From Burkholderia anthina (GTDB lineage Bacteria > Pseudomonadota > Gammaproteobacteria > Burkholderiales > Burkholderiaceae): a DNA stretch of 64,000 nucleotides. The notes under the pieces were generated by a model, which saw nothing but the letters and a program-made list of their open reading frames with translations, ran no database searches and was not told where the DNA came from. Location: assembly GCF_001547525.1 (NCBI RefSeq), contig NZ_LNJP01000003.1, positions 2,046,001 through 2,110,000 on the forward strand, given 5' to 3'. Of this stretch, positions 28,803-38,383 are shown piece by piece (within the stretch, counting starts at the first letter, position 1; the number at the start of each line of letters is the position of its first letter). The translations under genes and the position numbers were made by a program.

Positions 28803-29938
28803 GCACGCCGGTGACGAATCACGATGCATTCGCGGAGCATGCGCCCGAGGTGCTGTTTCGCGTGGTGAACCGCGTGGCGCTGATCACGCTGAACCGGCCG
28901 GCCGCGCTCAACGCGCTGTCGTACGCGATGATCGGCGAGCTGGCCGCGCTGTTCGAGCGTTGCCGCCGCGACGACCGGATCGTCGCGGTCGTGCTGCGCG
29001 GCGCGGGCGAGAAGGGCTTCTGCGCGGGCGGCGACGTGCGCGCGTTGTACAAGATGGTCGCGCTGCGCGAAACCTGGCTGCCGTTCTTCGTCGACGAATA
29101 CCGGCTCGACTACGCGATCCACACGTTCCCGAAGCCGGTCGTCGCGCTGATGGACGGCATCACGATGGGCGGCGGCATGGGCCTCGCGCAGGGCGCGGCG
29201 CTGCGCGTCGCGACCGAGCGCAGCAAGATCGCGATGCCCGAAACGCGCATCGGCCTCGTGCCCGACGTGGGCGCGACGCATTTCCTGTCGCGCATGCCGG
29301 CCGAACTCGAACTGTACGTGGGACTGACCGGCGCGATGCTGTCGGGCGCCGACGCGCTCGCCGCGAAGCTCGCGGACCTCTGCGTGCCGTCCGCGTGGCT
29401 CGACACGTTCGAGACGCGCATCGAAAGCGTCAAGTGGGACGGCGATGTGCTGCCGCTGCTGCGCAAGGTGTTCGAGCCGCCGTGCAACGTCGTGCCGCAT
29501 GCGGCGCTCGACAGCCAGATGCCGTGGATCGTCCGCCACTTCGACAAGCGTTCGACCGTCGAGCGGATCGTCGCGACGCTCACGCAGGATCTGGCGCGCG
29601 ACGAACTCGCGCGCGAGCACCGCCAATGGCTGCAGGCGACGCTCGACGCGCTCGCGAGCCATTCGCCGACGATGCTCGCGGTGACGCGCGAGGCGCTGCT
29701 GCGCGGCCGGCAGATGACGCTCGCGGAATCGTTCCGGATGGAGCTCGGCATCGTCGCGCGCGCGATCGAGGAAGGCGATTTCTGCGAAGGCGTGCGCGCG
29801 CATCTCGTCGACAAGGATCGCAAGCCGCGCTGGGCGCCCGCGTCGCTCGTCGAGCTGCGCGCCGAACGCGTGCGGCATTTCCTGACGTCGCCGTGGAAGC
29901 TGTTCGCGCATCCGCTCGCCGATCTCGGCGCGGCGTGA
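28799..29938 (+). CDS. 3-hydroxyisobutyryl-CoA hydrolase
   Basis: This 379-residue crotonase-superfamily member has the longer C-terminus and the pair MPETRIGLVPDVGATHFL, with the Glu and Asp used by 3-hydroxyisobutyryl-CoA hydrolases, plus CAGGDVRALY. It releases free 3-hydroxyisobutyrate for MmsB, completing the valine route. It is the last gene of the operon, starting in an ATGA overlap with the hydratase gene. A convergent lysR gene lies 52 bp beyond its stop. Confidence 0.93.
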   Translation: MSTPVTNHDAFAEHAPEVLFRVVNRVALITLNRPAALNALSYAMIGELAALFERCRRDDRIVAVVLRGAGEKGFCAGGDVRALYKMVALRETWLPFFVDEYRLDYAIHTFPKPVVALMDGITMGGGMGLAQGAALRVATERSKIAMPETRIGLVPDVGATHFLSRMPAELELYVGLTGAMLSGADALAAKLADLCVPSAWLDTFETRIESVKWDGDVLPLLRKVFEPPCNVVPHAALDSQMPWIVRHFDKRSTVERIVATLTQDLARDELAREHRQWLQATLDALASHSPTMLAVTREALLRGRQMTLAESFRMELGIVARAIEEGDFCEGVRAHLVDKDRKPRWAPASLVELRAERVRHFLTSPWKLFAHPLADLGAA

Positions 29939-29990
29939 TCCTTGCGTGATGGTCCGGCGCGCCCGTGCGGCGCGTCGGTTCCCTTTCATC

Positions 29991-30911
29991 TCATCGCGGT
30001 TCGTCCGCGCGCTCGATCATCGGCGGAATCGCCTGCGCGAGCGCGTCGATCACGCAGCGCGTCTTGCGCGGCAGGTAGCGCGTCTTCGGCCAGATCGCGT
30101 GAATGTCGCCTTCGCAGACGAAGCAGCGATCGAGCACGACCACCATCTCCCCGCGCTTCACGTATTGATCGAGCAGCCAGCTCGGCACCCACGCAATCCC
30201 GAACCCGGCCGCGCCGGCCGCGGCGATCGCCTGCACGTCGTCGAAACTGAGTTGATGCGGCATGTCGACCCGCACTGTCGAGCCGTCCGGCGCGCGCAAA
30301 TCCCACGGCTGCACCACGCCCGAACGCGAATACGCGATCGTGCGGTGGTGCTTCAGATCGTCGAGCGTCTTCGGCACACCATGGCGCGCGAGATACGACG
30401 GCGCCGCGCCGAGGCTGCCGTACTGCGTGCCGAGCCGCCGTACCGCGAGGCTCGTGCTGTCCGCGAGCGTGCCGATCCGCACCGCGAGGTCGATCCCTTC
30501 CTCGACGAGATCGACGAAGCGGTCGGTGATCGACACGTCGATGCGCAGGTGCGGATAGCTGCGTGCGAGATCGAGCACGATCGGCGTCACGCAGTGGTGC
30601 CCGAATGCGAGCGGCACGCTCAGCCGCAGCTTGCCGCGCGCCTCGTGGCGGCCGCAGTCGAGATCGGCTTCCGCCGCTTCCAGTTCCGCGAGCGCGCGTA
30701 CGCAGCGGTCGTAGTACGCCTGGCCGTCGTCGGTCAGGCTCTGGCTGCGCGTCGTGCGCTGCAGCAGCCGTGCGCCGAGCCGCTTCTCGAGCCGCGCGAT
30801 CGCCTTGCCGACCGCCGAGCGCGTCATGTCGAGCCGCTCCGCGGCCAGCGCGAAGCTGCCTGATTCCACCACCTGGACGAAGGTCGTTACGCCGTCGAGT
30901 CTGTCGGTCAT
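29991..30911 (-). CDS. LysR family regulator
   Basis: This 306-residue protein has an N-terminal winged helix (FALAAERLDMTRSAVGKAIAR) and the substrate-binding-like effector domain (SVPLAFGHHCVTP to GFGIAWVPSWLLDQY). It belongs to the CrgA/DsdC-like group with MTDRLDGVTTFV at the start. It is divergent from the MFS exporter at 31089 with 177 bp between, so it probably controls that exporter. Confidence 0.9.
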   Translation of the reverse strand: MTDRLDGVTTFVQVVESGSFALAAERLDMTRSAVGKAIARLEKRLGARLLQRTTRSQSLTDDGQAYYDRCVRALAELEAAEADLDCGRHEARGKLRLSVPLAFGHHCVTPIVLDLARSYPHLRIDVSITDRFVDLVEEGIDLAVRIGTLADSTSLAVRRLGTQYGSLGAAPSYLARHGVPKTLDDLKHHRTIAYSRSGVVQPWDLRAPDGSTVRVDMPHQLSFDDVQAIAAAGAAGFGIAWVPSWLLDQYVKRGEMVVVLDRCFVCEGDIHAIWPKTRYLPRKTRCVIDALAQAIPPMIERADEPR

Positions 30912-31088
30912 CGCGTTGCGTCGATTGGGTCCGTAAATTCCCCAGTGCGTGGAAATGCGTGCGTCAATGGGGAGGCGAATTCTCACTATAGTACCGATTC
31001 CCGCCCAGCGTGCGTCGCCGGCCGCGCGCGGCGGATCCTACTGACCTGGAGGCGCGCGGCCCGTTGCCGGGCCGCCGCGCAAATACGC

Positions 31089-32627
31089 ATGACGCTATCC
31101 GACTCCCGCAGGAATGCGGTCGCGCTCGCGGCCGTCTGTCTCACGTCGCTGATGTTCGGCCTCGAGATCTCGAGCGTGCCGGTGATCCTGCCGACGCTCG
31201 AACACGTGCTGCATGGCGATTTCAACGGCATGCAGTGGATCATGAACGCGTACACGATCGCATGTACGACGGTGCTGATGGCGGCCGGCACGCTCGCGGA
31301 CCGGTTCGGCCGCAAACGCGTGTACGTGATCGGCACCGTGCTGTTCGGCGCGACGTCGCTGCTGTGCGGGCTCGCGCCGAACGTGCCGGTCCTCGTCGCG
31401 GGCCGGCTGCTGCAGGGCGCGAGCGGCGGCGCGATGCTGATCTGCCAGATCGCCTTGCTGTCGCACCAGTTCCGCGAAGGGCGCGAGCGCGGCCGCGCAT
31501 TCGGGATCTGGGGGATCGTGTTCGGCATCGGGCTCGGTTTCGGGCCGATCGTCGGCGGCGCGATCGTCGCGCTCGCGAGCTGGCCGTGGGTGTTTCTCGT
31601 TCATGCGCCGCTCGCGGCCGTCGCGCTCGTGCTGATCGGCGGCGCGGTGCGGGAATCGCGCGATCCGCATGCGGGCACGCTCGACGTCGCGGGCATCGTC
31701 ACGCTGTCGCTCGCGGTGCTCGGCCTTGCCTTCTACATCACCCAGAGCGCCGAACTCGGGCTCGCGAGCGCGGCCGGCCTCGGCGTGCTCGGCGCGACCG
31801 TGCTCGCGCTGATCGGTTTCTTCATCGCGGAGCGCGCCAGCGCGCGGCCGATGTTCGACTTCTCGGTGTTCCGGATCCGCGCGTTCACCGGCGCGATCTT
31901 CGGCTCGATGGGGATGAATTTCAGCTTCTGGCCGTTCATGATCTACCTGCCGATCTGGTTCCAGGTCGCGCTCGGCTACGACAGCGTGACGGCCGGCCTC
32001 GCGTTGCTCGCGTACACGTTGCCGACGCTGATCGCGCCGCCGTTCGGCGAACGGCTTGCGCTGCGCTACGGGCCCGGCGTCGTGATTCCGGGCGGCCTGT
32101 TCACGATCGCGGCCGGTTTCGTGCTGATGCGGCTCGGCAGCGCGGCCGTTCACGCAAGCTGGCTGACGATGCTGCCGGGCTGCATGATCGCCGGCATCGG
32201 GCTCGGGCTGACCAACACGCCCGTCACCAACACGACGACGGGCGCGGTGCCGAGTGCGCGCGCCGGCATGGCGTCGGGCATCGACATGAGCGCGCGGATG
32301 ATCTCGCTCGCGCTGAACATCGCGACGATGGGCTTCGTGCTGGTGGCGGGGATCGTCGCGAGCCTGCAGGGCGGGTCGGCCGGCGCGATCGGCGACGCGG
32401 CGCTGCGCCGGCTCGCGCAGGAGATCGCAGCGGGCCGCACCGACGGGCTGCAGGCGATCGCGCCGGCGCTCGCGCAGGCCGATCCGAGCGGCGCGGCGCT
32501 GCATGCGGCGCTCGTGCACGGCTTCGGCTGGGTGATGCTGTACGGCGCGGCGGGCGTGGCCGTGCTCGCGACCGCGAGCGCGGTGGCGTTCGCGCCGGTG
32601 CGGCGCGGGGCGGCCGTGTGCGAATGA
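31089..32627 (+). CDS. MFS multidrug exporter, EmrB/QacA (DHA2) type
   Basis: This 512-residue protein has about 14 transmembrane segments. It shows the loop 2-3 signature GTLADRFGRKRVYV and the motif C-like GIGLGFGPIVGGAIV of drug exporters in TM5. The N-terminal LEISSVPVILPTLEHVL is a DHA2 hallmark. It would export hydrophobic drugs or metabolites by proton antiport; substrate unknown. It is divergent from the LysR gene. Confidence 0.9.
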   Translation: MTLSDSRRNAVALAAVCLTSLMFGLEISSVPVILPTLEHVLHGDFNGMQWIMNAYTIACTTVLMAAGTLADRFGRKRVYVIGTVLFGATSLLCGLAPNVPVLVAGRLLQGASGGAMLICQIALLSHQFREGRERGRAFGIWGIVFGIGLGFGPIVGGAIVALASWPWVFLVHAPLAAVALVLIGGAVRESRDPHAGTLDVAGIVTLSLAVLGLAFYITQSAELGLASAAGLGVLGATVLALIGFFIAERASARPMFDFSVFRIRAFTGAIFGSMGMNFSFWPFMIYLPIWFQVALGYDSVTAGLALLAYTLPTLIAPPFGERLALRYGPGVVIPGGLFTIAAGFVLMRLGSAAVHASWLTMLPGCMIAGIGLGLTNTPVTNTTTGAVPSARAGMASGIDMSARMISLALNIATMGFVLVAGIVASLQGGSAGAIGDAALRRLAQEIAAGRTDGLQAIAPALAQADPSGAALHAALVHGFGWVMLYGAAGVAVLATASAVAFAPVRRGAAVCE

Positions 32628-32664
32628 CGCGGGCGGCGCGCGGCGTATGACGCGTGAGGGCCGG

Positions 32665-34047
32665 TCAGGAGGTCCCGCCGCCGAGCGCGCGGTAGAGCTT
32701 CATCTGGTTGTTGAGCCGGTTCAGGCGCGTCAGTTCGTCGGCGCTCTGCGCGCTCCTCAGCACCTGCTGCTGGTCGAGCCACGGCTGCACGGCGGTCGCG
32801 CCGGCCGCGAAGCGCGCGGCGGCCAGCCGTTCGGCGCGCTGCGCCTGGGCCAGCGACAGCGCGCGCTGTTCGGCTTCGCGTTCGAGCTGCACGCGTGCCG
32901 ACAGCGCGTTCTCGACTTCCGCGAGCGCCGTGTAGAGCCGCTGGCGGAACCCGACCACCGCTTCCTCGTACTGCGACTTCGACACCCGGATCTGCAACTG
33001 CATCGTGTTCCACTGGATGAACGGCAGCGCGAGGCCGAGCCCGAGCGTGCCGACCGGATTCGTCAGCACGCGCTCGAGGCTCGTGCTCGTCGTGCCGGCG
33101 CTGCCGGTCAGCGTGAAGGTCGGGTAGAAGCTCGTACGCGTCGCATCGACCTGCGCGAGCGACTCGCGCAGCCGGAATTCCGCCGCACGCAGGTCGGGGC
33201 GCCGGCCGAGCAGGCTCGCGGGCAGGCCGGCCGCGACCTCGGGCGGCGCCGCGTCGGGCAGCGCCGACGGTTCGGCCGCGCGCTGCTGCGGCGGCCGGTC
33301 GAACAGGATCGCGAGCGCGTGGCGGTTCTCGGTGCGCTGCTGGATCAGTTGCGTCTGCGCCGCGCGTTGCGCGGCGAGGCTTTGTTCGGCCTGCGCGAGA
33401 TCGAGCCCCGACACGGCGCCGGCCGCGTGCCGCGACCGGACGAGCGCGAGCGTGCGTTGCGCATACGCGATGTTCGCGTCGCCGAGCGCGATCTGCCGGT
33501 TCAGATAGCCGATCTGCCAGTACAGCGCCGCGGTCGTGCCGATCAGCGACAGCCGCGCGGCTTCCAGATCGGCGGCCGTCGCGTCGGCTTCCCAGCGCGC
33601 GGCATCGCGCAGCGCGGCGAGCCGGCCCCACAGGTCGATTTCGTAGCTGAGCGAACCGTTGAGGCCGCTCGAGCGGCTCATCCGGTGCGTATCGAGCGTG
33701 CGCGACACGGCGCCGTTCGCGCCGAGCGTCACGCTGGGCGTCAGGTTCGTATCGACGAGCCCGGCCTGCAACTGCGCGCGATACACGCGGATCGCCGCGA
33801 TCGCGAGGTCGTTGTTGGCGCGCAGCGCGTCGTCGATCAACGCGTCGAGTTGCGGATCGCCGAAGCTGCGCCACCAGTCGCGCGTGGCGGCCGGCGCGTC
33901 GGCCGCGACCGGCGCGGCCCAGTTCGCGGGCATCGCGACGGCCGGCGGCGGTGTGTGGCGCGCACCCGCGCAGCCGGCGAGCAGCGCGGCCGCGCACGCG
34001 AATGCGCCGAGACGGTGAAGCGGGGAGGCGTGCGTGATGATGGCCAT
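32665..34047 (-). CDS. NodT family outer-membrane efflux lipoprotein
   Basis: This 460-residue TolC-like protein has the lipobox LLAGC with Cys26, then two outer-membrane efflux repeats with long helices (PDLRAAEFRLRESLAQVDATR) and a beta-barrel segment. It forms the outer-membrane duct for the upstream MacAB pump. It starts 6 bp after the macB stop, so it is the last gene of the macA-macB-nodT operon. Confidence 0.93.
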   Translation of the reverse strand: MAIITHASPLHRLGAFACAAALLAGCAGARHTPPPAVAMPANWAAPVAADAPAATRDWWRSFGDPQLDALIDDALRANNDLAIAAIRVYRAQLQAGLVDTNLTPSVTLGANGAVSRTLDTHRMSRSSGLNGSLSYEIDLWGRLAALRDAARWEADATAADLEAARLSLIGTTAALYWQIGYLNRQIALGDANIAYAQRTLALVRSRHAAGAVSGLDLAQAEQSLAAQRAAQTQLIQQRTENRHALAILFDRPPQQRAAEPSALPDAAPPEVAAGLPASLLGRRPDLRAAEFRLRESLAQVDATRTSFYPTFTLTGSAGTTSTSLERVLTNPVGTLGLGLALPFIQWNTMQLQIRVSKSQYEEAVVGFRQRLYTALAEVENALSARVQLEREAEQRALSLAQAQRAERLAAARFAAGATAVQPWLDQQQVLRSAQSADELTRLNRLNNQMKLYRALGGGTS

Positions 34048-34053
34048 GTTTCG

Positions 34054-36132
34054 TCAGTCGCGCGCGAGCGCATCGATCGGGTCGAGCCGCGACGCGTTGC
34101 GCGCGGGCATGAACCCGAAAATCACACCGGTGAGCGTCGAGCACACGAACGCGGTCACGATCGCGCCGGCCGAGAACACCATCTTCCACTGCGTGACGAA
34201 CATCGAGAACAGCGCGCCGAGCCCGAACGACAGCGCGATGCCGATCGTGCCGCCGAGCAGGCACACGAGCACGGCCTCGACGAGGAACTGCTGCAGGATG
34301 TCCGACTGGCGCGCGCCGACCGCCATCCGGATGCCGATCTCGCGCGTGCGCTCGGTGACCGACACCAGCATGATGTTCATCACGCCGATCCCGCCGACGA
34401 CGAGCGAGATCACCGCGATCAGCGACAGCAGCAGCGTCAGCGACTGGCCGGTCTTCTCGACGGTCTTGACCACGCTGTCCATGTTGTACGTGAAGAAGTC
34501 CTTGCGGCCGTGGCGCTGGATCATCAGCTTCTCGAGGCTTTTCTCGGCCGCGGCGCTCGGCTGCCCGTCGCGCACGCGCACGGTGATGCTGTCGAGATAG
34601 CGCTGGCCGAACAGGCGCCCGCTCGCGGTGGTGTACGGCACCCACACGTTCAGGCTCTTCACGCTGCCGAACGCGCTTTTCTTGTCGGCGGTCACGCCGA
34701 TCACGACGCACGGCACGTTGTCGACCAGGATCACTTCGCCGACCGGATTGCGCGTCGCGCCGAACAGCTTGCGGCGCGTGTTCTGATCGATCACGGCCAC
34801 CTGCGCCTGGCGGCGCACGGCATCGTCGTCGAACGCGACACCGAGCGCGAAGCGCATCCCGCGCGCCTGAAAATAGCGATCGCCGACGCCGCTCACGAGC
34901 GCGTTGACGTCGATGTTGCGGTAGCGCAGCAGCAGCGTGCGCGACGTTTCGGGCGTCGCGCTGTCGACGTACGGCTGCTCCGCGAGCGCGGCGACGTCGG
35001 CGGGCACGAGCGTCTGGATCGTGTCCGCGCGGCTGTCGCCCCAGTCGGTGCCCGGATAGACGTTGATCGTGTTGGTGCCGATGCTGCCGATCTCTTCGAG
35101 CATGTAGCGCTTCGCGCCTTCGCCGACCGCGACGATCGATACCACCGACGTGATGCCGATGATGATGCCGAGCATCGTCAGCAGCGTGCGCAGCCGATGC
35201 GACACGAGCGCGATCCACGCCATCCGGCACGCCTCGGCGAAGCGGCCGGTGCCTGCCGCGAAGCGGCGGGCGGGTGGCGCGGGATCGGCATTGGCGACGG
35301 GATCGGCGCCGACGGGCGGCCGTGCATCGTCAGCGGCGGGCGCGGACGGCGTACTCGCGGCCGCGTCGGCGCCCACTTCCGCGAGCGCTTCGGCAGGCGC
35401 TTCCGCGAGCGCTTCGGCAAACGCCTCCGCGTAGTGGCGGTTCGGCCGGTCGGCGATGATCTCGCCGTCACTGATCTCGATGATGCGCCGCGCATGGCGC
35501 GCCACGGCCTTGTCGTGCGTGACGATCACGATCGTATGGCCGAGCGCGTTCAGTTCGTGCAGGATCCGGATCACGTCCTGGCCGCTTTTCGTGTCGAGCG
35601 CGCCGGTCGGTTCGTCCGCGAGGATCACTTGGCCGCCGTTCATCAGCGCGCGCGCGATGCTCACGCGCTGCTGCTGGCCGCCGGACAGTTGCCCGGGCCG
35701 GTGATGCGCGCGATCCGCGAGGCCGAGGCGCGCGAGCAACGCGCGGGCGCGGGCGTGCCGCTCGGCGCGCGGCGTACCCGCGTAGATCGCCGGCATTTCG
35801 AGGTTCGCCACCGCGTCGACGTGCGGCAGCAGGTGATAGCGCTGGAACACGAAGCCGAAGTGCTCGCGGCGCAGTTGCGCGAGCTCGTCGCTGTCGAGCA
35901 TGTGCGTGTCGCGCCCGCCGACCGTGTACGTGCCTTCGCTCGGATGATCGAGGCAGCCGAGGATGTTCATCAGCGTCGACTTGCCGGAGCCCGACGCGCC
36001 GACGATCGCGACGATCTCGCCCGCGTCGATCGACAGGTTCACGTTGTTCAGGACGACGACGTCCTTGTCGCCGGCCGGAAAGCGTCGCGTGACGGCGGCG
36101 AGTTTGAGCAGGGGCTGGCTTCTCATCGTCAT
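34054..36132 (-). CDS. macB: MacB-type ABC transporter (ATPase-permease fusion)
   Basis: This 692-residue protein has an N-terminal ATP-binding domain: Walker A GASGSGKST, signature LSGGQQQR, Walker B ILADEPTGALD and an H-loop His in THD. A long Ala/Glu-rich linker (about 225-300) follows, then a first transmembrane helix, a periplasmic MacB domain and an FtsX domain with three helices. It drives export of macrolides, peptides or lipopeptides from the periplasm through MacA and an outer-membrane duct. It overlaps macA by 4 bp. The linker is longer than in E. coli MacB and contains a DNA tandem repeat. Confidence 0.95.
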   Translation of the reverse strand: MTMRSQPLLKLAAVTRRFPAGDKDVVVLNNVNLSIDAGEIVAIVGASGSGKSTLMNILGCLDHPSEGTYTVGGRDTHMLDSDELAQLRREHFGFVFQRYHLLPHVDAVANLEMPAIYAGTPRAERHARARALLARLGLADRAHHRPGQLSGGQQQRVSIARALMNGGQVILADEPTGALDTKSGQDVIRILHELNALGHTIVIVTHDKAVARHARRIIEISDGEIIADRPNRHYAEAFAEALAEAPAEALAEVGADAAASTPSAPAADDARPPVGADPVANADPAPPARRFAAGTGRFAEACRMAWIALVSHRLRTLLTMLGIIIGITSVVSIVAVGEGAKRYMLEEIGSIGTNTINVYPGTDWGDSRADTIQTLVPADVAALAEQPYVDSATPETSRTLLLRYRNIDVNALVSGVGDRYFQARGMRFALGVAFDDDAVRRQAQVAVIDQNTRRKLFGATRNPVGEVILVDNVPCVVIGVTADKKSAFGSVKSLNVWVPYTTASGRLFGQRYLDSITVRVRDGQPSAAAEKSLEKLMIQRHGRKDFFTYNMDSVVKTVEKTGQSLTLLLSLIAVISLVVGGIGVMNIMLVSVTERTREIGIRMAVGARQSDILQQFLVEAVLVCLLGGTIGIALSFGLGALFSMFVTQWKMVFSAGAIVTAFVCSTLTGVIFGFMPARNASRLDPIDALARD
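35376..35431 (-). repeat. 24-bp tandem repeat in the macB linker
   Basis: Two nearly identical 24-bp copies (35376-35399, 35400-35423) and the start of a third encode an octapeptide pattern AEALAEAP / AEAFAEAL between the ATPase and permease domains. The repeat keeps the frame, so copy number could vary without breaking the gene. Confidence 0.7.
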
Positions 36133-37325
36133 ACCGCGTCCGCCAGCGGCGCGCGCTCGTCCGGCGACGCCTCGCCGATCACGACGCGTTCGCCGTCCTT
36201 CAGGCCGGCCAGCACTTCGACGCGCACGTTGTTGTTGATGCCGATGCGCACGTGGCGCGTTTCCGTGCCGCCGTCGGCGCGCAGCACGCGCACCGCGTAG
36301 GTGCCGTCCTTGCGTTTGTCGCCGAGCGCGGCGGCCGGAATGCTGAGCGCGTTGCGCGCGTTGCCGAGCACGATGTTGACCTGCGCGGTCATCGCGATGC
36401 GCAGCCGATGACCGGGATTCGGCACGTCGAACAGCGCGTTGTAGAACACCGCGCCGTTCGGCTTCGTGCTGCCGCCGCTACCCCCGCCGCCGAGCGCGCT
36501 CTGCACCTCCGCGTAGTTCTGCGGCGCCGGTTCGATCGCGCGCAGCTTGCCGTAGTGGCGCTTGTCCGGTTCGCCGAGGATCGTGAAATACGCGGTCTGG
36601 CCGGCGCTCACGCGGATCACGTCGGCTTCCGACACCTGCGCCTTCACCGTCATCGTGTCGAGATTCGCGAGCTTCAGGATCACCGGCGCCTGCTGCTGGG
36701 CGATCACGGTCTGGCCTTCCTGCGTGACGATCGCGACGACTTCCCCGTCGATCGGCGCGACGATGCGCGTGTAGCCGAGGTTGGCCTGCGCGGTCTCGAT
36801 CTGGATGCGGGCCGACCGGATCTGCGCGGCGAGCGACGCGAGCGTCGCGCGCTGCACGTCGAGCGTCGCCTTCGCGGCCTCGAACGATTCGCGCGACGTC
36901 GCGTCGTCGGGCAGCATCGCCTGCTGGCGGCGAAACGCGAGTTCGGCCTGCGTGAGCTGCGCGGCGGTCGACTGCTGCTGCGCGCGCAGGCTTTCCTCGC
37001 TGGCGCGCGCCTGGCGCAGCGCATTTTCCGAAATCACCGGGTCGATCTCGGCGAGCCACTGGCCCTTCGTGACCTTGTCGCCGAGCTTGACCTTCAGCGT
37101 CTTCAACTGCCCCGACACCTGCGCGCCGACGTCGACCTGCCTGAACGCCTGCAGCGCGCCGGTCGCGAGCACCGCGTTCTCGAGGTTGCCGCGCGTGACC
37201 GGCGCGGACAGGTACTGCGGATGCTTGTCGGGCGCGCAGGCCTTCAGCGTGACGCCGGCGGCGATCGCGACGACGGCGAGGGTGGCCAGCACGATGCGCC
37301 GGCGGCGATGGGTCTTCTGGGTCAT
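36129..37325 (-). CDS. macA: MacA-type periplasmic adaptor
   Basis: This 398-residue membrane-fusion protein has an N-terminal anchor (VLATLAVVAIAAGVTL), a lipoyl half-motif (VDVGAQVSGQLKTLKVKLGD), an alpha-helical hairpin (about 95-190), the second lipoyl half (TRIVAPIDGEVVAI), a beta-barrel and a membrane-proximal domain. It links MacB to the NodT duct. A glycine-serine stretch (SALGGGGSGGS) interrupts the beta-barrel region. Start choice is weak: ATG 37325 or 37331, neither with a good ribosome site. Confidence 0.93.
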   Translation of the reverse strand: MTQKTHRRRRIVLATLAVVAIAAGVTLKACAPDKHPQYLSAPVTRGNLENAVLATGALQAFRQVDVGAQVSGQLKTLKVKLGDKVTKGQWLAEIDPVISENALRQARASEESLRAQQQSTAAQLTQAELAFRRQQAMLPDDATSRESFEAAKATLDVQRATLASLAAQIRSARIQIETAQANLGYTRIVAPIDGEVVAIVTQEGQTVIAQQQAPVILKLANLDTMTVKAQVSEADVIRVSAGQTAYFTILGEPDKRHYGKLRAIEPAPQNYAEVQSALGGGGSGGSTKPNGAVFYNALFDVPNPGHRLRIAMTAQVNIVLGNARNALSIPAAALGDKRKDGTYAVRVLRADGGTETRHVRIGINNNVRVEVLAGLKDGERVVIGEASPDERAPLADAV

Positions 37326-37491
37326 GAGCATGCAGCGAGGATGAAGCGGGCGCCGGCGATGCGCGCGGCCGGGCGGAACGATCCGGTAGGCGTCGCGTGC
37401 CGGGCGTGTTGTCCGCGACGGGTTCCGCGCACGCATCGCGCGGGCGTGCCGAATCGAATCAGGCGCTCATGGTAAGCGAGGAATTCGCGCC

Positions 37492-37524
37492 AAATCGTGT
37501 GGAAATTGTGCTGAATTGTGTGGA
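37492..37524. promoter_or_regulatory. Three helically phased direct repeats upstream of macA
   Basis: AAATCGTGTGG, AAATTGTGCTG and AATTGTGTGG follow each other with 10-11 bp spacing, about 170-200 bp before macA. This array is the type bound by OmpR-family response regulators on one DNA face. The array could also serve the methyltransferase side. Function is inferred. Confidence 0.4.
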
Positions 37525-37603
37525 CGCCGCACCATCGGGCGGGCGAAACGGCGAGTTTGTCGCGATTCGTGGAACGGGCCCGCCGCGCGTGCGGCGCCCG
37601 GTG

Positions 37604-38332
37604 CTAGCGCTGCGCGGCGACGATCGCCATCATCGGCCGGTCGCGTTCCTCGTCGAGCGCGGGCTGTGCGACGACCTGTTCGGGCGTCGGCCCCCATTCG
37701 TCCAGATGCGTGAGCGCGAAGCCGCTGCCGATCAGCAGGTTCACGAGCGTGCCGAGCGTGCGATGCTGCTTGACGACGCCCGGCGCGAGCCAGTCGGTCA
37801 CGCGCTCGCCTTCGCGCTGATAGCCGTCGAGCGGCCACGAGCGGCGGCCCTGCGCATCGACGACGAAACCGGGCCGGCGCGGCGCCGTATAGATCGGATG
37901 CTCGATCGAGAACACGAGCCGGCCGCCCGGCACGAGCGCGCGATGGATCGTACGCAGCAGCGTGTCGAGGTGAACGATGTAGTGGAACGCGAGCGAACTG
38001 TACGCGAGATCGAACGCCGCATCGGGCAGCGCGAGTGTTTCGAGGTCGGCGCGACGGTACGCGATCGCCGGATGCGCGGCGCTCGATGCCGCGCGTTCGA
38101 GCATCCGCTCGGACACGTCGATGCCGAGCACGCTCGCCGCGCCCTGGTCGGCGGCCCAGCGGCTGAACCAGCCGTAGCCGCAGCCGAGATCGAGCACGCG
38201 GCTGCCGCACAGGTCCGGCAGCAGCGCGCGCAGCGCCGGCCATTCGGGGGCGCCGTCGAGCCCGTGAATCGAGCGGTTCAGGCGGCTGTAGCCTTCGAAG
38301 AAGGCGGGGTCGTCGTAGATGTTCTGAGTCAT
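37604..38332 (-). CDS. Class I SAM-dependent methyltransferase
   Basis: This 242-residue protein has the Rossmann motif I VLDLGCGYGWFS (about 46-57), an acidic end of beta-2 (GIDVSERML) and motif with ADLETLALPDAAFDLAYSS, of the Methyltransf_11 type. The acceptor substrate is unknown. It stands 51 bp from the HD-domain gene on the same strand and may share its transcript. Confidence 0.88.
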   Translation of the reverse strand: MTQNIYDDPAFFEGYSRLNRSIHGLDGAPEWPALRALLPDLCGSRVLDLGCGYGWFSRWAADQGAASVLGIDVSERMLERAASSAAHPAIAYRRADLETLALPDAAFDLAYSSLAFHYIVHLDTLLRTIHRALVPGGRLVFSIEHPIYTAPRRPGFVVDAQGRRSWPLDGYQREGERVTDWLAPGVVKQHRTLGTLVNLLIGSGFALTHLDEWGPTPEQVVAQPALDEERDRPMMAIVAAQR

Positions 38333-38383
38333 GCGGCGGCTTTCGTGCGGGGGCGGGCCGGCCGGCTGCCCGATCCCGCCAGC

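Noticed and set aside
32150..35230. 1026-codon minus-strand frame across nodT/macB
   Set aside because: Arg/Ala-rich shadow in a different frame from both real genes.
32647..36300. 1217-codon plus-strand open frame
   Set aside because: Antisense to nodT and macB, made open by GC bias. The minus-strand genes have complete domains and operon spacing.
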